Positions 17,694 through 26,515 of a DNA stretch of 64,000 nucleotides are shown here, in pieces (within the stretch, counting starts at the first letter, position 1; each line of letters begins with the position of its first letter). Source of the stretch: Yoonia vestfoldensis SKA53 (GTDB lineage Bacteria > Pseudomonadota > Alphaproteobacteria > Rhodobacterales > Rhodobacteraceae). The notes beneath the pieces are model-generated. The model did no database searches, was not told the DNA's origin, and worked only from the letters and a program-made list of their open reading frames with translations. Location of the stretch: the NCBI RefSeq assembly GCF_000152785.1, contig NZ_CH672414.1:401615-465614 (forward strand), in the 5' to 3' direction. Position numbers and translations under genes: made by a program.

Positions 17694-18895
17694 CGCGCAA
17701 GCTCGGCACGGGCGACCTGTCTGCGATGTACCGCATCGGGGCCGTCCGCCAACCGCAGGGTGCGCAGATGCGTCCATTGCCGCGCCAGTGGTGTGTCTTG
17801 CGATACGCCCGCTGCGCCGAACATCTGCACCGCCATATCGGTGATCTTCAATGCGACAGCAGGGGCCACGACCTTGATCTGGCTGATCCACGGCGCTGCG
17901 GCGCGTTTGTCGCCCTGATCCATCATCCACGCAGCCTTGAGACATAACAGCCGCGCCTGTTCGATCTCCATCCGCGCAGTGGCGATCAGATCGTAATTTT
18001 CGCCCAGTTCAGCCAGAGGTTTGCCAAAAGCCGCCCGGCTGACCGAGCGTTCGCACATCAGTGCCAGCGCCTTTTCCGCCTGTCCAATCGCGCGCATGCA
18101 ATGGTGGATGCGCCCGGGGCCAAGCCGGCCTTGGGCGATTTCAAACCCGCGCCCTTCACCCAGCAGCAGATGATCGGCAGGCACGCGGACATTGTCATAG
18201 CGAAAATGCATATGGCCGTGCGGCGCGTCGTCGTGGCCGTAAACCTCCATCGCGCGCAATTTTACGATGCCGGGTGTGTCGGCAGGCACCACGATCATGG
18301 AATGGCGTTGATGCTTGGGCGCGTCATCGCTGGTGCGCACCATGACTATATGTACGGCACACCGCGGATCACCGGCACCAGTGGCCCACCATTTCTGGCC
18401 GTTCAGCACATAATCATCGCCATCGCGCACACAGCTCATGGCGATGTTGGTGGCATCTGAGCTGGCCACATCGGGTTCGGTCATCAGATAGGCTGACCGG
18501 ATTTCGCCTGCCATCAGGGGTTTCAGCCAGCGGGTTTTCATTGCATCCGTGCCGTAGCGCGCAAAAACCTCCATATTGCCGGTGTCGGGTGCATTGCAGT
18601 TGAACACTTCGGCGGCCAGATGGCTTTTGCCCATCTCCTCGGCCAGATAGGCATATTCGACGGTGTTCAGGCTGGGGCCATCGCGGAATGTGTCCCAGAA
18701 ATTCCAAAGGCCGCGCTCGCGCGCCTTGGCTTTCAACCCTTCGAGAATCTCGGCCTGACGGGGGGTGAATTGCCAGCGGTCGCCAATATCGACCTGCGAC
18801 AGAAATTCATCGTCCAGCGGTGCGATTTCATCTGCGATCATCGCCTTGACGGCGGCAAGCACGGGTTTCAGCCGTGCGGTCTGTCCAAGGTCCAT
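17666..18895 (-). CDS. Acyl-CoA dehydrogenase family protein (ACAD10/11-like)
   Basis: 409-residue FAD-dependent dehydrogenase. Visible marks are AYLMTEPDVASSDATNI, the NGQKWWATGAGDPRC segment, MRAIGQAEKAL, the arginine-rich RAAFGKPLAELG block and a C-terminal MAVQMFGAAGVSQDTPLARQWTHLRTLRLADGPDAVHRRQVAR. The start at 18895 follows GGGGAGGATCACC. The aminoglycoside-phosphotransferase-like kinase encoded divergently next door is the usual partner of ACAD10/11-type enzymes, which act on (hydroxy)acyl-CoA substrates. Confidence 0.9.
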   Translation of the reverse strand: MDLGQTARLKPVLAAVKAMIADEIAPLDDEFLSQVDIGDRWQFTPRQAEILEGLKAKARERGLWNFWDTFRDGPSLNTVEYAYLAEEMGKSHLAAEVFNCNAPDTGNMEVFARYGTDAMKTRWLKPLMAGEIRSAYLMTEPDVASSDATNIAMSCVRDGDDYVLNGQKWWATGAGDPRCAVHIVMVRTSDDAPKHQRHSMIVVPADTPGIVKLRAMEVYGHDDAPHGHMHFRYDNVRVPADHLLLGEGRGFEIAQGRLGPGRIHHCMRAIGQAEKALALMCERSVSRAAFGKPLAELGENYDLIATARMEIEQARLLCLKAAWMMDQGDKRAAAPWISQIKVVAPAVALKITDMAVQMFGAAGVSQDTPLARQWTHLRTLRLADGPDAVHRRQVARAELARYTAGQKIS

Positions 18896-19012
18896 GGTGA
18901 TCCTCCCCTGCGTCATGGTGCATTCGTTGGCGGCAGTGTCAATCAACGGCTTGCGCTACTTGGCGTCACATGGCCCTATCAGCCCATGATCGACGCGGCG
19001 AAAGATATCGGC

Positions 19013-20029
19013 ATGTCCCTTGCCACGCTTGACGGCACCCTGTCGCGGGTTGTGCCGGGGTTTGCGGGCGCGCAAAAGGTCAGCAAATTCGGCACCGGCC
19101 AATCCAACCCGACCTATCTGATTACTGCGGCCAGCGGGCGCTATGTGCTGCGCAGCAAACCGCTCGGTGCGCTGCTGCCCTCTGCCCATGCGGTCGAGCG
19201 TGAATTTCGCGTGATGCAGGCGCTGGCGGGCAGTGGCGTGCCGGTGCCGCGCGTGCTGCATCTGGCCGATGCCGCCACATCGCCCAGCGGGCGCGCGTTT
19301 TACGTGATGGATTATCTGGACGGGCGCATTTTCTGGGATCCGGCCTTGCCTGAGGTGGCACAAGACGCGCGGGCCGCGATCTATAACGCGATGAACGCCG
19401 CGCTTGCGGGTTTGCATGATGTTGATGTTGCGGCTGTGGGCCTGTCGGATTTCGGCAAGCCCGGCAATTATTTTGCGCGCCAGCTGGATCGCTGGGGGCG
19501 GCAATATCTGGCAAGTGTGGCCGCACCTTCCCCTGATATGGCACGGATCATGGCATGGCTGGAACAGGCAATGCCGCCCGATGACGGGCAGGTGGCGCTG
19601 GTACATGGTGACTGGCGGCTTGATAACATGATCTTTGCGCGGGGCAGGCCGGATATTCTGGGCGTGCTGGATTGGGAATTGTCCACGCTGGGCCATCCGC
19701 TGGCGGATCTGGCCTATCAATGCATGCAATGGCGGCTGCCCAATGACGGGCGGATGCGCGGCCTGGGCGGGATCGAGCGCGCGGCCCACGGCCTGCCGAC
19801 CGAGGCAGAATATGTCGCGGCCTATTGTGCGCGGCGCGGGCTGCCCATGATCGACAATTGGGCGTTTTATCTGGTGTTTGCCTTTTTCCGGTTGGCCGCG
19901 ATCCTTGCAGGGGTCGCGGCACGGGCCGACAGCGGCAATGCGTCCAACCCCGATCAGGCGCGCGCTTATGGGCAGGCGGTGCCGGTTCTTGCTGCGCTGG
20001 CCTTGCAGGTGACCCGTGACGGGCCTTAG
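19013..20029 (+). CDS. Phosphotransferase family protein (APH domain, ACAD10/11 partner)
   Basis: 338 residues of aminoglycoside-phosphotransferase fold: SGRYVLRSKP (ATP-binding lysine), the catalytic loop LVHGDWRLDNMIF and LGVLDWELSTLGHPLADLAYQC. In ACAD10/11 the kinase domain is fused to the dehydrogenase and phosphorylates 4-hydroxyacyl-CoAs; here the two functions are separate, divergent genes. The start at 19013 gives a family-like N-terminus (MSLATLDGTL); an in-frame ATG at 18986 is also possible. Confidence 0.87.
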   Translation: MSLATLDGTLSRVVPGFAGAQKVSKFGTGQSNPTYLITAASGRYVLRSKPLGALLPSAHAVEREFRVMQALAGSGVPVPRVLHLADAATSPSGRAFYVMDYLDGRIFWDPALPEVAQDARAAIYNAMNAALAGLHDVDVAAVGLSDFGKPGNYFARQLDRWGRQYLASVAAPSPDMARIMAWLEQAMPPDDGQVALVHGDWRLDNMIFARGRPDILGVLDWELSTLGHPLADLAYQCMQWRLPNDGRMRGLGGIERAAHGLPTEAEYVAAYCARRGLPMIDNWAFYLVFAFFRLAAILAGVAARADSGNASNPDQARAYGQAVPVLAALALQVTRDGP

Positions 20030-20241
20030 CCCAGCATGATCCCGACTGCGACCGTCATCAGACCCAGCACCGACACGCCCAGCGCGCCCAGATTGATCGG
20101 CAGCACCTTGGCCAGACGGGCGCGCATATCCGCATCCGACAGGTTTGCCCGTTTGGCGCGCGTGACCATGACCACGCTATAGCCGATCCCGATCAGGCCG
20201 ATGACCGACAGCGCCGCACCGATCCAGACAACCATTTCCAT
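20026..20241 (-). CDS. Small two-helix membrane protein
   Basis: 71 residues: helix 1 (VVWIGAALSVIGLIGIGYSVVMV), a basic/acidic loop with RAKRANLSDADMRARLAKVLP, helix 2 (LGALGVSVLGLMTVAVGIML). A GAGG site precedes the ATG at 20241. The family is common in Rhodobacterales and has no known function. The 3' end overlaps the end of the convergent kinase gene by 4 bases. Confidence 0.75.
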   Translation of the reverse strand: MEMVVWIGAALSVIGLIGIGYSVVMVTRAKRANLSDADMRARLAKVLPINLGALGVSVLGLMTVAVGIMLG

Positions 20242-20350
20242 GACGCACCTCTTTTGTTTGACCTGCCCTAGCGCGCAGGCCGAGGCCGCGCAAGGGTTGC
20301 GGGTCCACAGGCCAGCGGCTAGGAAACCGCAACCCCGCGAGGAGAGCGCC

Positions 20351-20611
20351 ATGAACGATTCCGTCATCGACACGACTTCATCTGTTGCCGCCGAAGAACT
20401 GCGCCAGTTCATCGAACGGTTCGAACGGCTGGAAGCCGAGAAAAAAGACATCGCAGATGCCCAGAAAGAGGTGATGGCCGAAGCCAAAGGCCGCGGTTAC
20501 GACACCAAGGTCCTGCGCAAGATCATCGCCATCCGCAAGCGTGACGCCAATGATCTGGCCGAAGAAGAAGCGGTGATGGATCTTTACATGTCTGCGCTGG
20601 GCATGTCCTGA
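20351..20611 (+). CDS. gapR: DUF2312 / GapR-like nucleoid protein
   Basis: 86 residues. The hallmark is the coiled-coil ELRQFIERFERLEAEKKDIADAQKEVMAEAKGRGYDTKVLRKII of the DUF2312 family. GapR in Caulobacter binds overtwisted AT-rich DNA ahead of replication and transcription forks. A GAGGAGAG-type ribosome site precedes the ATG at 20351. Monocistronic by position. Confidence 0.93.
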   Translation: MNDSVIDTTSSVAAEELRQFIERFERLEAEKKDIADAQKEVMAEAKGRGYDTKVLRKIIAIRKRDANDLAEEEAVMDLYMSALGMS

Positions 20612-20615
20612 CCGG

Positions 20616-21497
20616 TCACCGGAACGGCAACACCAGATCAACCCCCGGCATCGCGTCGATCACGTCAAGGTCGCGTTCATAAAGCGTTGTCAGATGGTCC
20701 ACGGTGGCGGCATCCAGTTCGGGCAGGTCGAGATCCTGTTCAACCGCATCAGGGCGCGCATGTTCGGCCCAGATCGCGGCGATCATGTCGTGCCTGTCGG
20801 TGTCACTGTCAAACGGTGCTTTGGCAAGGCTATCCGACAGGATCGACAGACCTTCAGGGTCCAGCACGGCAGCCAGCAGGTCGGTTGCACCCACGATCGG
20901 GCTTTGCGCGTCGATCCCTGACAGGCGGCGGATCAGCTGATCCCAGATCAGCGGCGAATCCTCGTTGCACCAGACCGTCAGCGGCGTGTCCGGTGCGGCT
21001 TGTTTGATGCGGCGGATCACGTCTGACCAGCGGATGTCTTCGGGTTCCAGCAGGCCAAGATTCGCGTCAATGCTGGTCTGCTCGATCCGGCGCAGCGTGT
21101 CCTGTAGGAAACCTGCCGGATTGCGGATAGCCAAAAACAGGCTGATCTCGTCGTCGGGGAACAGCCGGTGCAGGCCGCGGGTCTTGGTTTCCGCCTGCGG
21201 ATAGAACACGCCATGTTCATAAATCCTCTGCGGTACGCAAAGAAAGTTCTCGTTGCTCAGGACCAATCGTCGCAGATCCTCGGTATCGGTGATGGTATCG
21301 AGCAGAATATCGCGCGTGTCAGGGTGCAGATCGTTGCCAGCCAGCCCTTGGATCGCCTCTCGGATCAGGCTGCGGTACTTGCCGGGGCCGGGCACGGCAA
21401 TGCCCTGCTGTGACAATATTTGGGCATTCTTGAGAATCGATTTCAGCAAACGGTCCTCGTCGGTGCAATGCGCGCCGATATGAAAAGCAATCTGCAT
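20616..21497 (-). CDS. Uncharacterised protein, weakly sulfotransferase-like
   Basis: 293 residues starting MQIAFHIGAHCTDEDRLLKSI. The opening beta-strand followed by HIGAHxT resembles the phosphosulfate-binding start of sulfotransferases (HIGTHKTGTT), but the nucleotide-loop lysine and threonines are not preserved. Later segments EISLFLAIRNPAGFLQDTLR and LTVWCNEDSPLIWDQLIRRL are also sulfotransferase-like in position. It may be a diverged or non-catalytic member. The start at 21497 is chosen on the natural N-terminus; the frame is open to 21581. Confidence 0.6.
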   Translation of the reverse strand: MQIAFHIGAHCTDEDRLLKSILKNAQILSQQGIAVPGPGKYRSLIREAIQGLAGNDLHPDTRDILLDTITDTEDLRRLVLSNENFLCVPQRIYEHGVFYPQAETKTRGLHRLFPDDEISLFLAIRNPAGFLQDTLRRIEQTSIDANLGLLEPEDIRWSDVIRRIKQAAPDTPLTVWCNEDSPLIWDQLIRRLSGIDAQSPIVGATDLLAAVLDPEGLSILSDSLAKAPFDSDTDRHDMIAAIWAEHARPDAVEQDLDLPELDAATVDHLTTLYERDLDVIDAMPGVDLVLPFR

Positions 21498-21579
21498 AGG
21501 CGGTCCCCGTATTTTGTTCTGCTTTACAGTCTCAGGCGCATTCTGGACAGCCAAACCGGTTTCGACTAAGCCGGTTTTC

Positions 21580-23235
21580 ATGTCCGATCAAATAAGTCAG
21601 ATTTCCTTGCCCCGTCCAAGGCGACGCCGGATCGACCCTTGGTCGGTCGGGGCCTTGGTGATCGCCGCCATGGTGATGATGCCGATCCTTGCGGTGGTCT
21701 GGTTCGCGCTGACGCCCACTGAAAACATCTGGCCACATCTGATCAACACGACGCTGCCGCGCTATCTGTCCAATACCTTCGTGTTGATGCTCAGCGTGGG
21801 CACGATCACGGCGGTGGTGGGGACGGCTACAGCGTGGCTGGTGGTGATGTACCGGTTTCCGGGGCGCGCGGTGCTGCAATGGGCCTTGCTGATGCCGCTG
21901 GCGGTGCCGGCCTATGTTGGCGCCTATGCGCTGGTCGATTTTCTGGAATATGCAGGTCCGGTGCAGACCGGGCTGCGCGACGCCTTTGGCTGGACCAGCC
22001 CGCGTGATTACTGGTTCCCCGCGATCCGCACCCGCGAGGCCGCGATCGTGGTGTTGAGCGCGGCCCTGTATCCTTATGTCTATCTGCTGGCGCGGGCGGC
22101 GTTTCGTGAACAATCGGGAGCGGCGTTCGAGGTTGCGCGCGCGCTGGGGGCAGGGGCCTGGGGCCGGTTCTTGCGGGTGGGGCTGCCGCTGGCGCGCCCC
22201 GCCATCGCGGCCGCTGTCGCCATTGTGATGATGGAAACCGTCAATGATTACGGCACGGTAGATTATTTCGCGGTGCAGACCCTGACGACCGGCATCTTTT
22301 CGGTCTGGCTTCAGGCGGGCAATCTGGGCGGTGCAGCCCAGCTCGCCAGCACGATGCTGGCTGTGATCGTGATCCTTGTGCTGGCTGAAAAGCTCAGCCG
22401 CCGCAAGATACGGTTTTTTGGTTCGGCCCGTGGCGCGCGCCCTGTCGCACCGGAACCATTGGCAGGCTGGAAGGCTTGGGCCGTCACGGTGCTGTGCCTG
22501 TTTCCGGTGCTGATGGGCTTCGTGTTGCCTTTGGCGGTGATCACGAGCCACGCGCTCAACGCCGATATGTGGCTTGCCCCTGGCCTGCGCCGCGCGGTCC
22601 TGCACACGGTCACAGTTGGCGGGATTGCGGCGGTGGTGACCGTCGTTGGCGGGGTGTTCATGGTATACGGCGTGCGGATGTCGCGGTACCGGTTGCCTGC
22701 GCTGCTGATGCCGGTGACGGCCATCGGCTATGCAGCACCCGGTGCGGTGCTGGGTCTGGGGATTTTGGTGCCGTTGGCCGCGTTTGACAACAGGCTGGCC
22801 GATGGGATCGTGGCAGCGGGGTTCAGCGACCCAGGCTTGATATTCACCGGGTCAGCGGCGGCCTTGGTGTTGGCCTATGTCGTGCGGTTCTTTGCGATTG
22901 CCCAAGGGGCGGCTGACGCGGCATTGGGGCGGGTGTCACCCAGCCTGCCGATGGCGGCACGGTCGCTGGGGCGGACGGCGGGCGGGACGCTGCGTGCCGT
23001 GCATCTGCCGCTGGTGCGTGCTTCGCTTGGGTCGGCGCTGTTGCTGGTGTTTGTGGATATCGTCAAGGAACTGCCTGCAACCTTGCTGTTGCGGCCTTTC
23101 AACTATGAAACACTGGCGACGCGGGTCCACGCCAAAGCGGTGCTGGAGAACCTCTCAGAGGCCGCACCCGCTGCCTTGATGATCACGCTGGTGGGGCTGG
23201 CCGCGGTGGTCCTGCTGGCCCGCGCCAACCGTTAA
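21580..23235 (+). CDS. Iron(III) ABC transporter permease, fused double-domain (FbpB/SfuB type)
   Basis: 551 residues, about 12 predicted helices in two BPD_transp_1 repeats. Each repeat has an EAA-type loop: EVARALGAGAWGRFLRVGLPLARPAI in the first and AARSLGRTAGGTLRAVHLPLVRASLG in the second. METVNDYGTVDYFAVQTLTTGIFSVW is typical of ferric-iron permeases. No binding protein or ATPase lies beside it in this window, so its partners are elsewhere. It stands just before the tRNA gene that bounds the island. Confidence 0.9.
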   Translation: MSDQISQISLPRPRRRRIDPWSVGALVIAAMVMMPILAVVWFALTPTENIWPHLINTTLPRYLSNTFVLMLSVGTITAVVGTATAWLVVMYRFPGRAVLQWALLMPLAVPAYVGAYALVDFLEYAGPVQTGLRDAFGWTSPRDYWFPAIRTREAAIVVLSAALYPYVYLLARAAFREQSGAAFEVARALGAGAWGRFLRVGLPLARPAIAAAVAIVMMETVNDYGTVDYFAVQTLTTGIFSVWLQAGNLGGAAQLASTMLAVIVILVLAEKLSRRKIRFFGSARGARPVAPEPLAGWKAWAVTVLCLFPVLMGFVLPLAVITSHALNADMWLAPGLRRAVLHTVTVGGIAAVVTVVGGVFMVYGVRMSRYRLPALLMPVTAIGYAAPGAVLGLGILVPLAAFDNRLADGIVAAGFSDPGLIFTGSAAALVLAYVVRFFAIAQGAADAALGRVSPSLPMAARSLGRTAGGTLRAVHLPLVRASLGSALLLVFVDIVKELPATLLLRPFNYETLATRVHAKAVLENLSEAAPAALMITLVGLAAVVLLARANR

Positions 23236-23336
23236 ATCGACCGCGCACATATTTTACGCTTTTCTGTCAGATCGGCATTGCCAGAGAGCATTTGTCCCTG
23301 CTATACGCCCGCCATCGGGCGATGCCCCGCACCAGT

Positions 23337-23412
23337 GCCCCTATAGCTCAGCTGGTAGAGCAACTGATTTGTAATCAGTAGGTCCGCGGTTCGAGTCCGT
23401 GTGGGGGCACCA
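23337..23412 (+). tRNA. tRNA-Thr (anticodon UGU)
   Basis: Cloverleaf: acceptor GCCCCTA/TGGGGGC (one G-U), D arm GCTC...GAGC, anticodon stem ACTGA/TCAGT with loop TTTGTAA (anticodon TGT at 23370-23372), T arm CGCGG/CCGTG (with pairing imperfect at the ends) around TTCGAGT, discriminator A and an encoded CCA. The gene is intact and its 3' part is the island attachment site. Confidence 0.95.
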
Positions 23413-23414
23413 TT
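23395..23414 (+). repeat. Left attachment site (attL), within tRNA-Thr 3' end
   Basis: GTCCGTGTGGGGGCACCATT, covering the T-arm/acceptor 3' side, CCA and two more bases. The same sequence, with three extra G in the G tract, recurs in direct orientation at 46337-46359. A P4-type integrase begins 165 bases downstream, the usual arrangement for integration into a tRNA 3' end. Confidence 0.85.
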
Positions 23415-23521
23415 TTATCATCCAAATTTATCCGGTGACATCCAAATAACCCTGAATTATAAGGGCTTTACGATGTCTCTTTGTCCAACGCCGTGTCATA
23501 GCGTTTGACAAGATACCCCCG

Positions 23522-23546
23522 AATTGGGGGTGTTTGCGGGGGTGTC
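23522..23546 (+). repeat. G-tract repeat before the integrase, candidate arm-type site
   Basis: AATTGGGGGTGT (23522-23533) followed by TGCGGGGGTGTC. The preceding ACCCCC makes a small inverted repeat with it. The same 12-mer AATTGGGGGTGT, again followed by a second GGGGGTG, occurs at 46255 near the right end. Paired repeats close to both ends suggest integrase or excisionase arm-binding sites. Confidence 0.5.
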
Positions 23547-23578
23547 GGGTTTGGTCCGGAAAGGTGATACCCCCAGCG

Positions 23579-24766
23579 ATGCCATTATCTGATATTCAGG
23601 TGCGAAACCTAAAGCCGCGCGAGAAAGCCTATAAAGTTTCTGATTTCGAAGGGTTGTTCGTGCTGGTTAAGCCGAATGGCTCGAAGCTTTGGCAGTTCAA
23701 ATACCGAATGGATGGTAAAGAACGGCTGCTTTCAATTGGAGTGTACCCCAACATCAGCTTAGCACAGGCTCGCAAGACCAAGGACGGCGCGAGAGCTAAT
23801 GTTGCGGCAGGGATCGACCCAAGCGAAGCAAAGCAACAAGAAAAACGGCAGCGTCGCGAAGTGAATGACCAGACCTTTGAGAAGTTGGGCGCCGAGTTCT
23901 TCGCCAAGCAGCGGAAAGAAGGGAAATCCGCAGCAACGCTCTCCAAGACGGAGTATCACCTCCAATTGGCGTCCCGCGACTTTGGTCGCAAACCGATCAT
24001 TGAGATCACTGCGCCTATGATTCTAAAGACGCTTCGAAAAGTTGAGGCCAAAGGCCACTACGAGACAGCGCACAGATTAAGATCGCGGATTGGCTCTATC
24101 TTTCGGTATGCAGTTGCAAGCGGCATTGCCGAAACCGACCCAACTTACGCATTGCGGGATGCATTGATCCGTCCGACGCGAAAGCATCGCGCGGCGATCA
24201 TTGACCCGCAGGCGCTAGGTCGGTTGATGAACGAGATCGATGTCTTTGAAGGGCAGGCGACAACTCGCATCGCACTCAAACTACTGGCTATGGTTGCTCA
24301 GCGTCCCGGCGAGATACGCCACGCAAAGTGGTCAGAGATCGACTTCGTGAAGAAGGTTTGGTCTATCCCCGCTGACAGGATGAAGATGCGGAGGGATCAT
24401 ATTGTACCACTGCCGGATCAAGCAATTGCATTGCTGGACCAACTGCGCCGGATGAATGGCAACGGAGAGTATTTGTTTCCATCCCTGCGAACGTGGAAGC
24501 GGCCCATGTCTGAGAACACCCTTAATGCGGCGCTGCGTCGGATGGGATATTCTGGCGATGAGATGACCGCGCATGGTTTTCGTGCGTCCTTCTCGACCCT
24601 TGCCAATGAAAGTGGGCTTTGGAACCCCGATGCAATCGAACGCGCACTGGCTCACGTTGAGAAGAACGAAGTACGGCGCGCCTATGCGAGAGGGGAGCAT
24701 TGGGAAGAGAGGGTGCGTTTGGCCAATTGGTGGGCTGGATATTTAGAAAACCTACAGGCAATGTGA
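23579..24766 (+). CDS. P4-type tyrosine integrase (DUF4102 N-terminus)
   Basis: 395 residues. The N-terminal DUF4102 arm-binding domain (DIQVRNLKPREKAYKVSDFEGLFVLVKPNGSKLW) is followed by the SAM-like core-binding domain and the catalytic domain. Catalytic residues are the Arg in RPGEIRHAKW, HGFR, a His in ALAHVEKNE and the Tyr in RRAYARG. Start at 23579 follows GGAAAGGTG. It stands 166 bases from the tRNA-Thr whose 3' end is duplicated at the other end of the island, so it is the integrase of this island. Confidence 0.93.
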   Translation: MPLSDIQVRNLKPREKAYKVSDFEGLFVLVKPNGSKLWQFKYRMDGKERLLSIGVYPNISLAQARKTKDGARANVAAGIDPSEAKQQEKRQRREVNDQTFEKLGAEFFAKQRKEGKSAATLSKTEYHLQLASRDFGRKPIIEITAPMILKTLRKVEAKGHYETAHRLRSRIGSIFRYAVASGIAETDPTYALRDALIRPTRKHRAAIIDPQALGRLMNEIDVFEGQATTRIALKLLAMVAQRPGEIRHAKWSEIDFVKKVWSIPADRMKMRRDHIVPLPDQAIALLDQLRRMNGNGEYLFPSLRTWKRPMSENTLNAALRRMGYSGDEMTAHGFRASFSTLANESGLWNPDAIERALAHVEKNEVRRAYARGEHWEERVRLANWWAGYLENLQAM

Positions 24767-24847
24767 GTCGATATTGCCCAAGAGATTTCATTTATGCCCG
24801 ATACAAACCTTAGGAAACTCTATTCGCTCTATTTTGCCGAGTGACTC

Positions 24848-25699
24848 TTGGATGCAGGCGATGTGAACCTGTTATCGCTTGGCGACCATTTCGCCGAACG
24901 AATTTTAAAAATTATTGTATTCAAAGATCTTGTCGAGAAGGAAGTTGGCCTGCTCTCGGAAGACAGAGTTGCCAGACTTGTTGGTGGCCCGGACCAAGAA
25001 TTGGACGATGCCGATCAGGCTAACATGATTAGAGACGACGCCAAGTTTCGCAAACTTGCAAGAACTGCGCCAGCAGAGTTGCTAAATTCAAGGAATCAAG
25101 AGTTCGCACTGTGGGCACTTGGCCTTCGGCCCGAGATGTTTGCTGATTTTGATTATTGGGGCAAGTTCGATAAGTTCTCTCTGGATGAACTTGTTTGGCT
25201 CTCTACTGGTTTAAGTCCGCGAAGTGGATCGACAGAAAAGGAACTTCGGAGGCTGGCTAAAGCCCCTGCTTTTCCGCTAGCAGAAATAGAACGACGTCGG
25301 GCGTTAATCATTCGTGCATTTCCACAGGCGCAGAGAAACCACGTCAAGGCCGTGGAATTTTGCGATTGGGCATCGCGCGTTGGGCTGAAATGGCACACTG
25401 GCTTTCATGAAATGGTTGAAGCTGCTGCGATCCGTGTTGGGCAAGATCGAGCAGGCCCCACTGAAATGCCCCCAACAGGAAGTTCGGAGCGGGCGATGCA
25501 GCCACGTCAGTTCCGTACTGCTGCTAAGATTATTACGGCTATTGCCATTGACGCATATGGGCATGTGCCAAACGAAGTTCGAAGCAAGACTACAAAAGAT
25601 ATTCTTGATGCTTGCGACAAAGCTGGACTTACGGTCAGCAATGATACGATTTTGAAATTTCTTCGCGCAGGTGAACCGCAAATGGAAGATCCAAGTTAA
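24848..25699 (+). CDS. Hypothetical island protein
   Basis: 283 residues by the longest frame (a TTG start at 24848; the first in-frame ATG is 25025). No recognised catalytic motif or membrane segment. The middle has EFALWALGLRPEMFADFDYWGKFDKFSLDELVWLSTGLSP, suggestive of a helical accessory domain seen in proteins encoded beside phage-type integrases. Low GC and position between integrase and AlpA-type gene mark it as part of the island backbone. Function unknown. Confidence 0.65.
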   Translation: MDAGDVNLLSLGDHFAERILKIIVFKDLVEKEVGLLSEDRVARLVGGPDQELDDADQANMIRDDAKFRKLARTAPAELLNSRNQEFALWALGLRPEMFADFDYWGKFDKFSLDELVWLSTGLSPRSGSTEKELRRLAKAPAFPLAEIERRRALIIRAFPQAQRNHVKAVEFCDWASRVGLKWHTGFHEMVEAAAIRVGQDRAGPTEMPPTGSSERAMQPRQFRTAAKIITAIAIDAYGHVPNEVRSKTTKDILDACDKAGLTVSNDTILKFLRAGEPQMEDPS

Positions 25700-25835
25700 T
25701 CGTTATGCGAGTAACTCTGCAATAATTATTAAGTATCAGTGTGTTAAGTTGATAGCTTAAGCGTTCGCTTGACTAGCCCTAAACCTGATCAAACGGTGTC
25801 AGCCTTGTTGGAGTTTCAACAGACGAGGTTGCATC

Positions 25836-26045
25836 ATGTCACACCAACAAAAGTTTCCCGATACTGGGTTCATTCGCCTTTCGCAAATATTGTACCCCGT
25901 TGGCCCGATCCCAGTATCCAAATCGACATGGTGGCAAGGCGTCAAAGATGGGCGCTTTCCACAGCCCCAAAAGTTAGGCCCCCGCACTACCGTCTGGAAA
26001 GTTGAAGACATTCGCGCGCTGTTTGAAAGCCAGATGGATGGGTAA
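25836..26045 (+). CDS. AlpA-family DNA-binding protein / excisionase-like
   Basis: 69 residues with the AlpA/MerR-type helix-turn-helix layout: GFIRLSQIL...PVSKSTWWQGVKDGRFPQPQKLGPRTTVWKVEDIRALF. Such proteins act as excision factors or activate integrase genes of P4-like elements. A 136-base AT-rich promoter region precedes it. Its end overlaps the next gene by 8 bases. Confidence 0.85.
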   Translation: MSHQQKFPDTGFIRLSQILYPVGPIPVSKSTWWQGVKDGRFPQPQKLGPRTTVWKVEDIRALFESQMDG

Positions 26046-26463
26046 GCGCGCCAACCCAATGGCAGTCAAGGCGGCTTTGACCTACGAGGTAAGCGAGGCC
26101 GCCAAAGCGTTAGGTAAATCCCCTGCCACGATCCGCAACTGGATCAAGGATGGTTTGCCCGTCATGGCATCGCAAAAACCGTGTTTGATTTCGGGCGCGG
26201 CGTTGCGTGATTTTCTGCGGGCAAAATATCGCGCGACAAAGTCGCCACTGGCACCAGACGAGTTGTATTGCCTCTCATGTAGGGTAGGGCGCAACCCAGT
26301 CGGTTTTGCCGTCGAGGCTTCCCCGAACACGGCCAATACAACCCGTTTGAAAGGTGAGTGCAGTCGATGTGGGGCTGTCTCCACCCGCATAATTTCAAAT
26401 ACTGCGAGTGACACTTTCGCCGAAACCTTCCACTTCGCGAAAGGCGCTGACAGCGACCCCTAA
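26038..26463 (+). CDS. Helix-turn-helix protein with C-terminal zinc ribbon
   Basis: About 141 residues. The N-terminal part YEVSEAAKALGKSPATIRNWIKDGLPVM is a MerR/excisionase-type helix-turn-helix. The C-terminal part has two cysteine pairs, YCLSCRVGRNP and GECSRCGAVS, forming a likely zinc ribbon. It overlaps the AlpA-type gene and precedes a recombinase. Probably part of the excision/integration control module. An alternative start is the ATG at 26059. Confidence 0.7.
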   Translation: MGKRANPMAVKAALTYEVSEAAKALGKSPATIRNWIKDGLPVMASQKPCLISGAALRDFLRAKYRATKSPLAPDELYCLSCRVGRNPVGFAVEASPNTANTTRLKGECSRCGAVSTRIISNTASDTFAETFHFAKGADSDP

Positions 26464-26515
26464 TTGATACCACCAGCCCCCGCCTAAATTTATACTTGCG
26501 AAGGAGTGCCGACAC

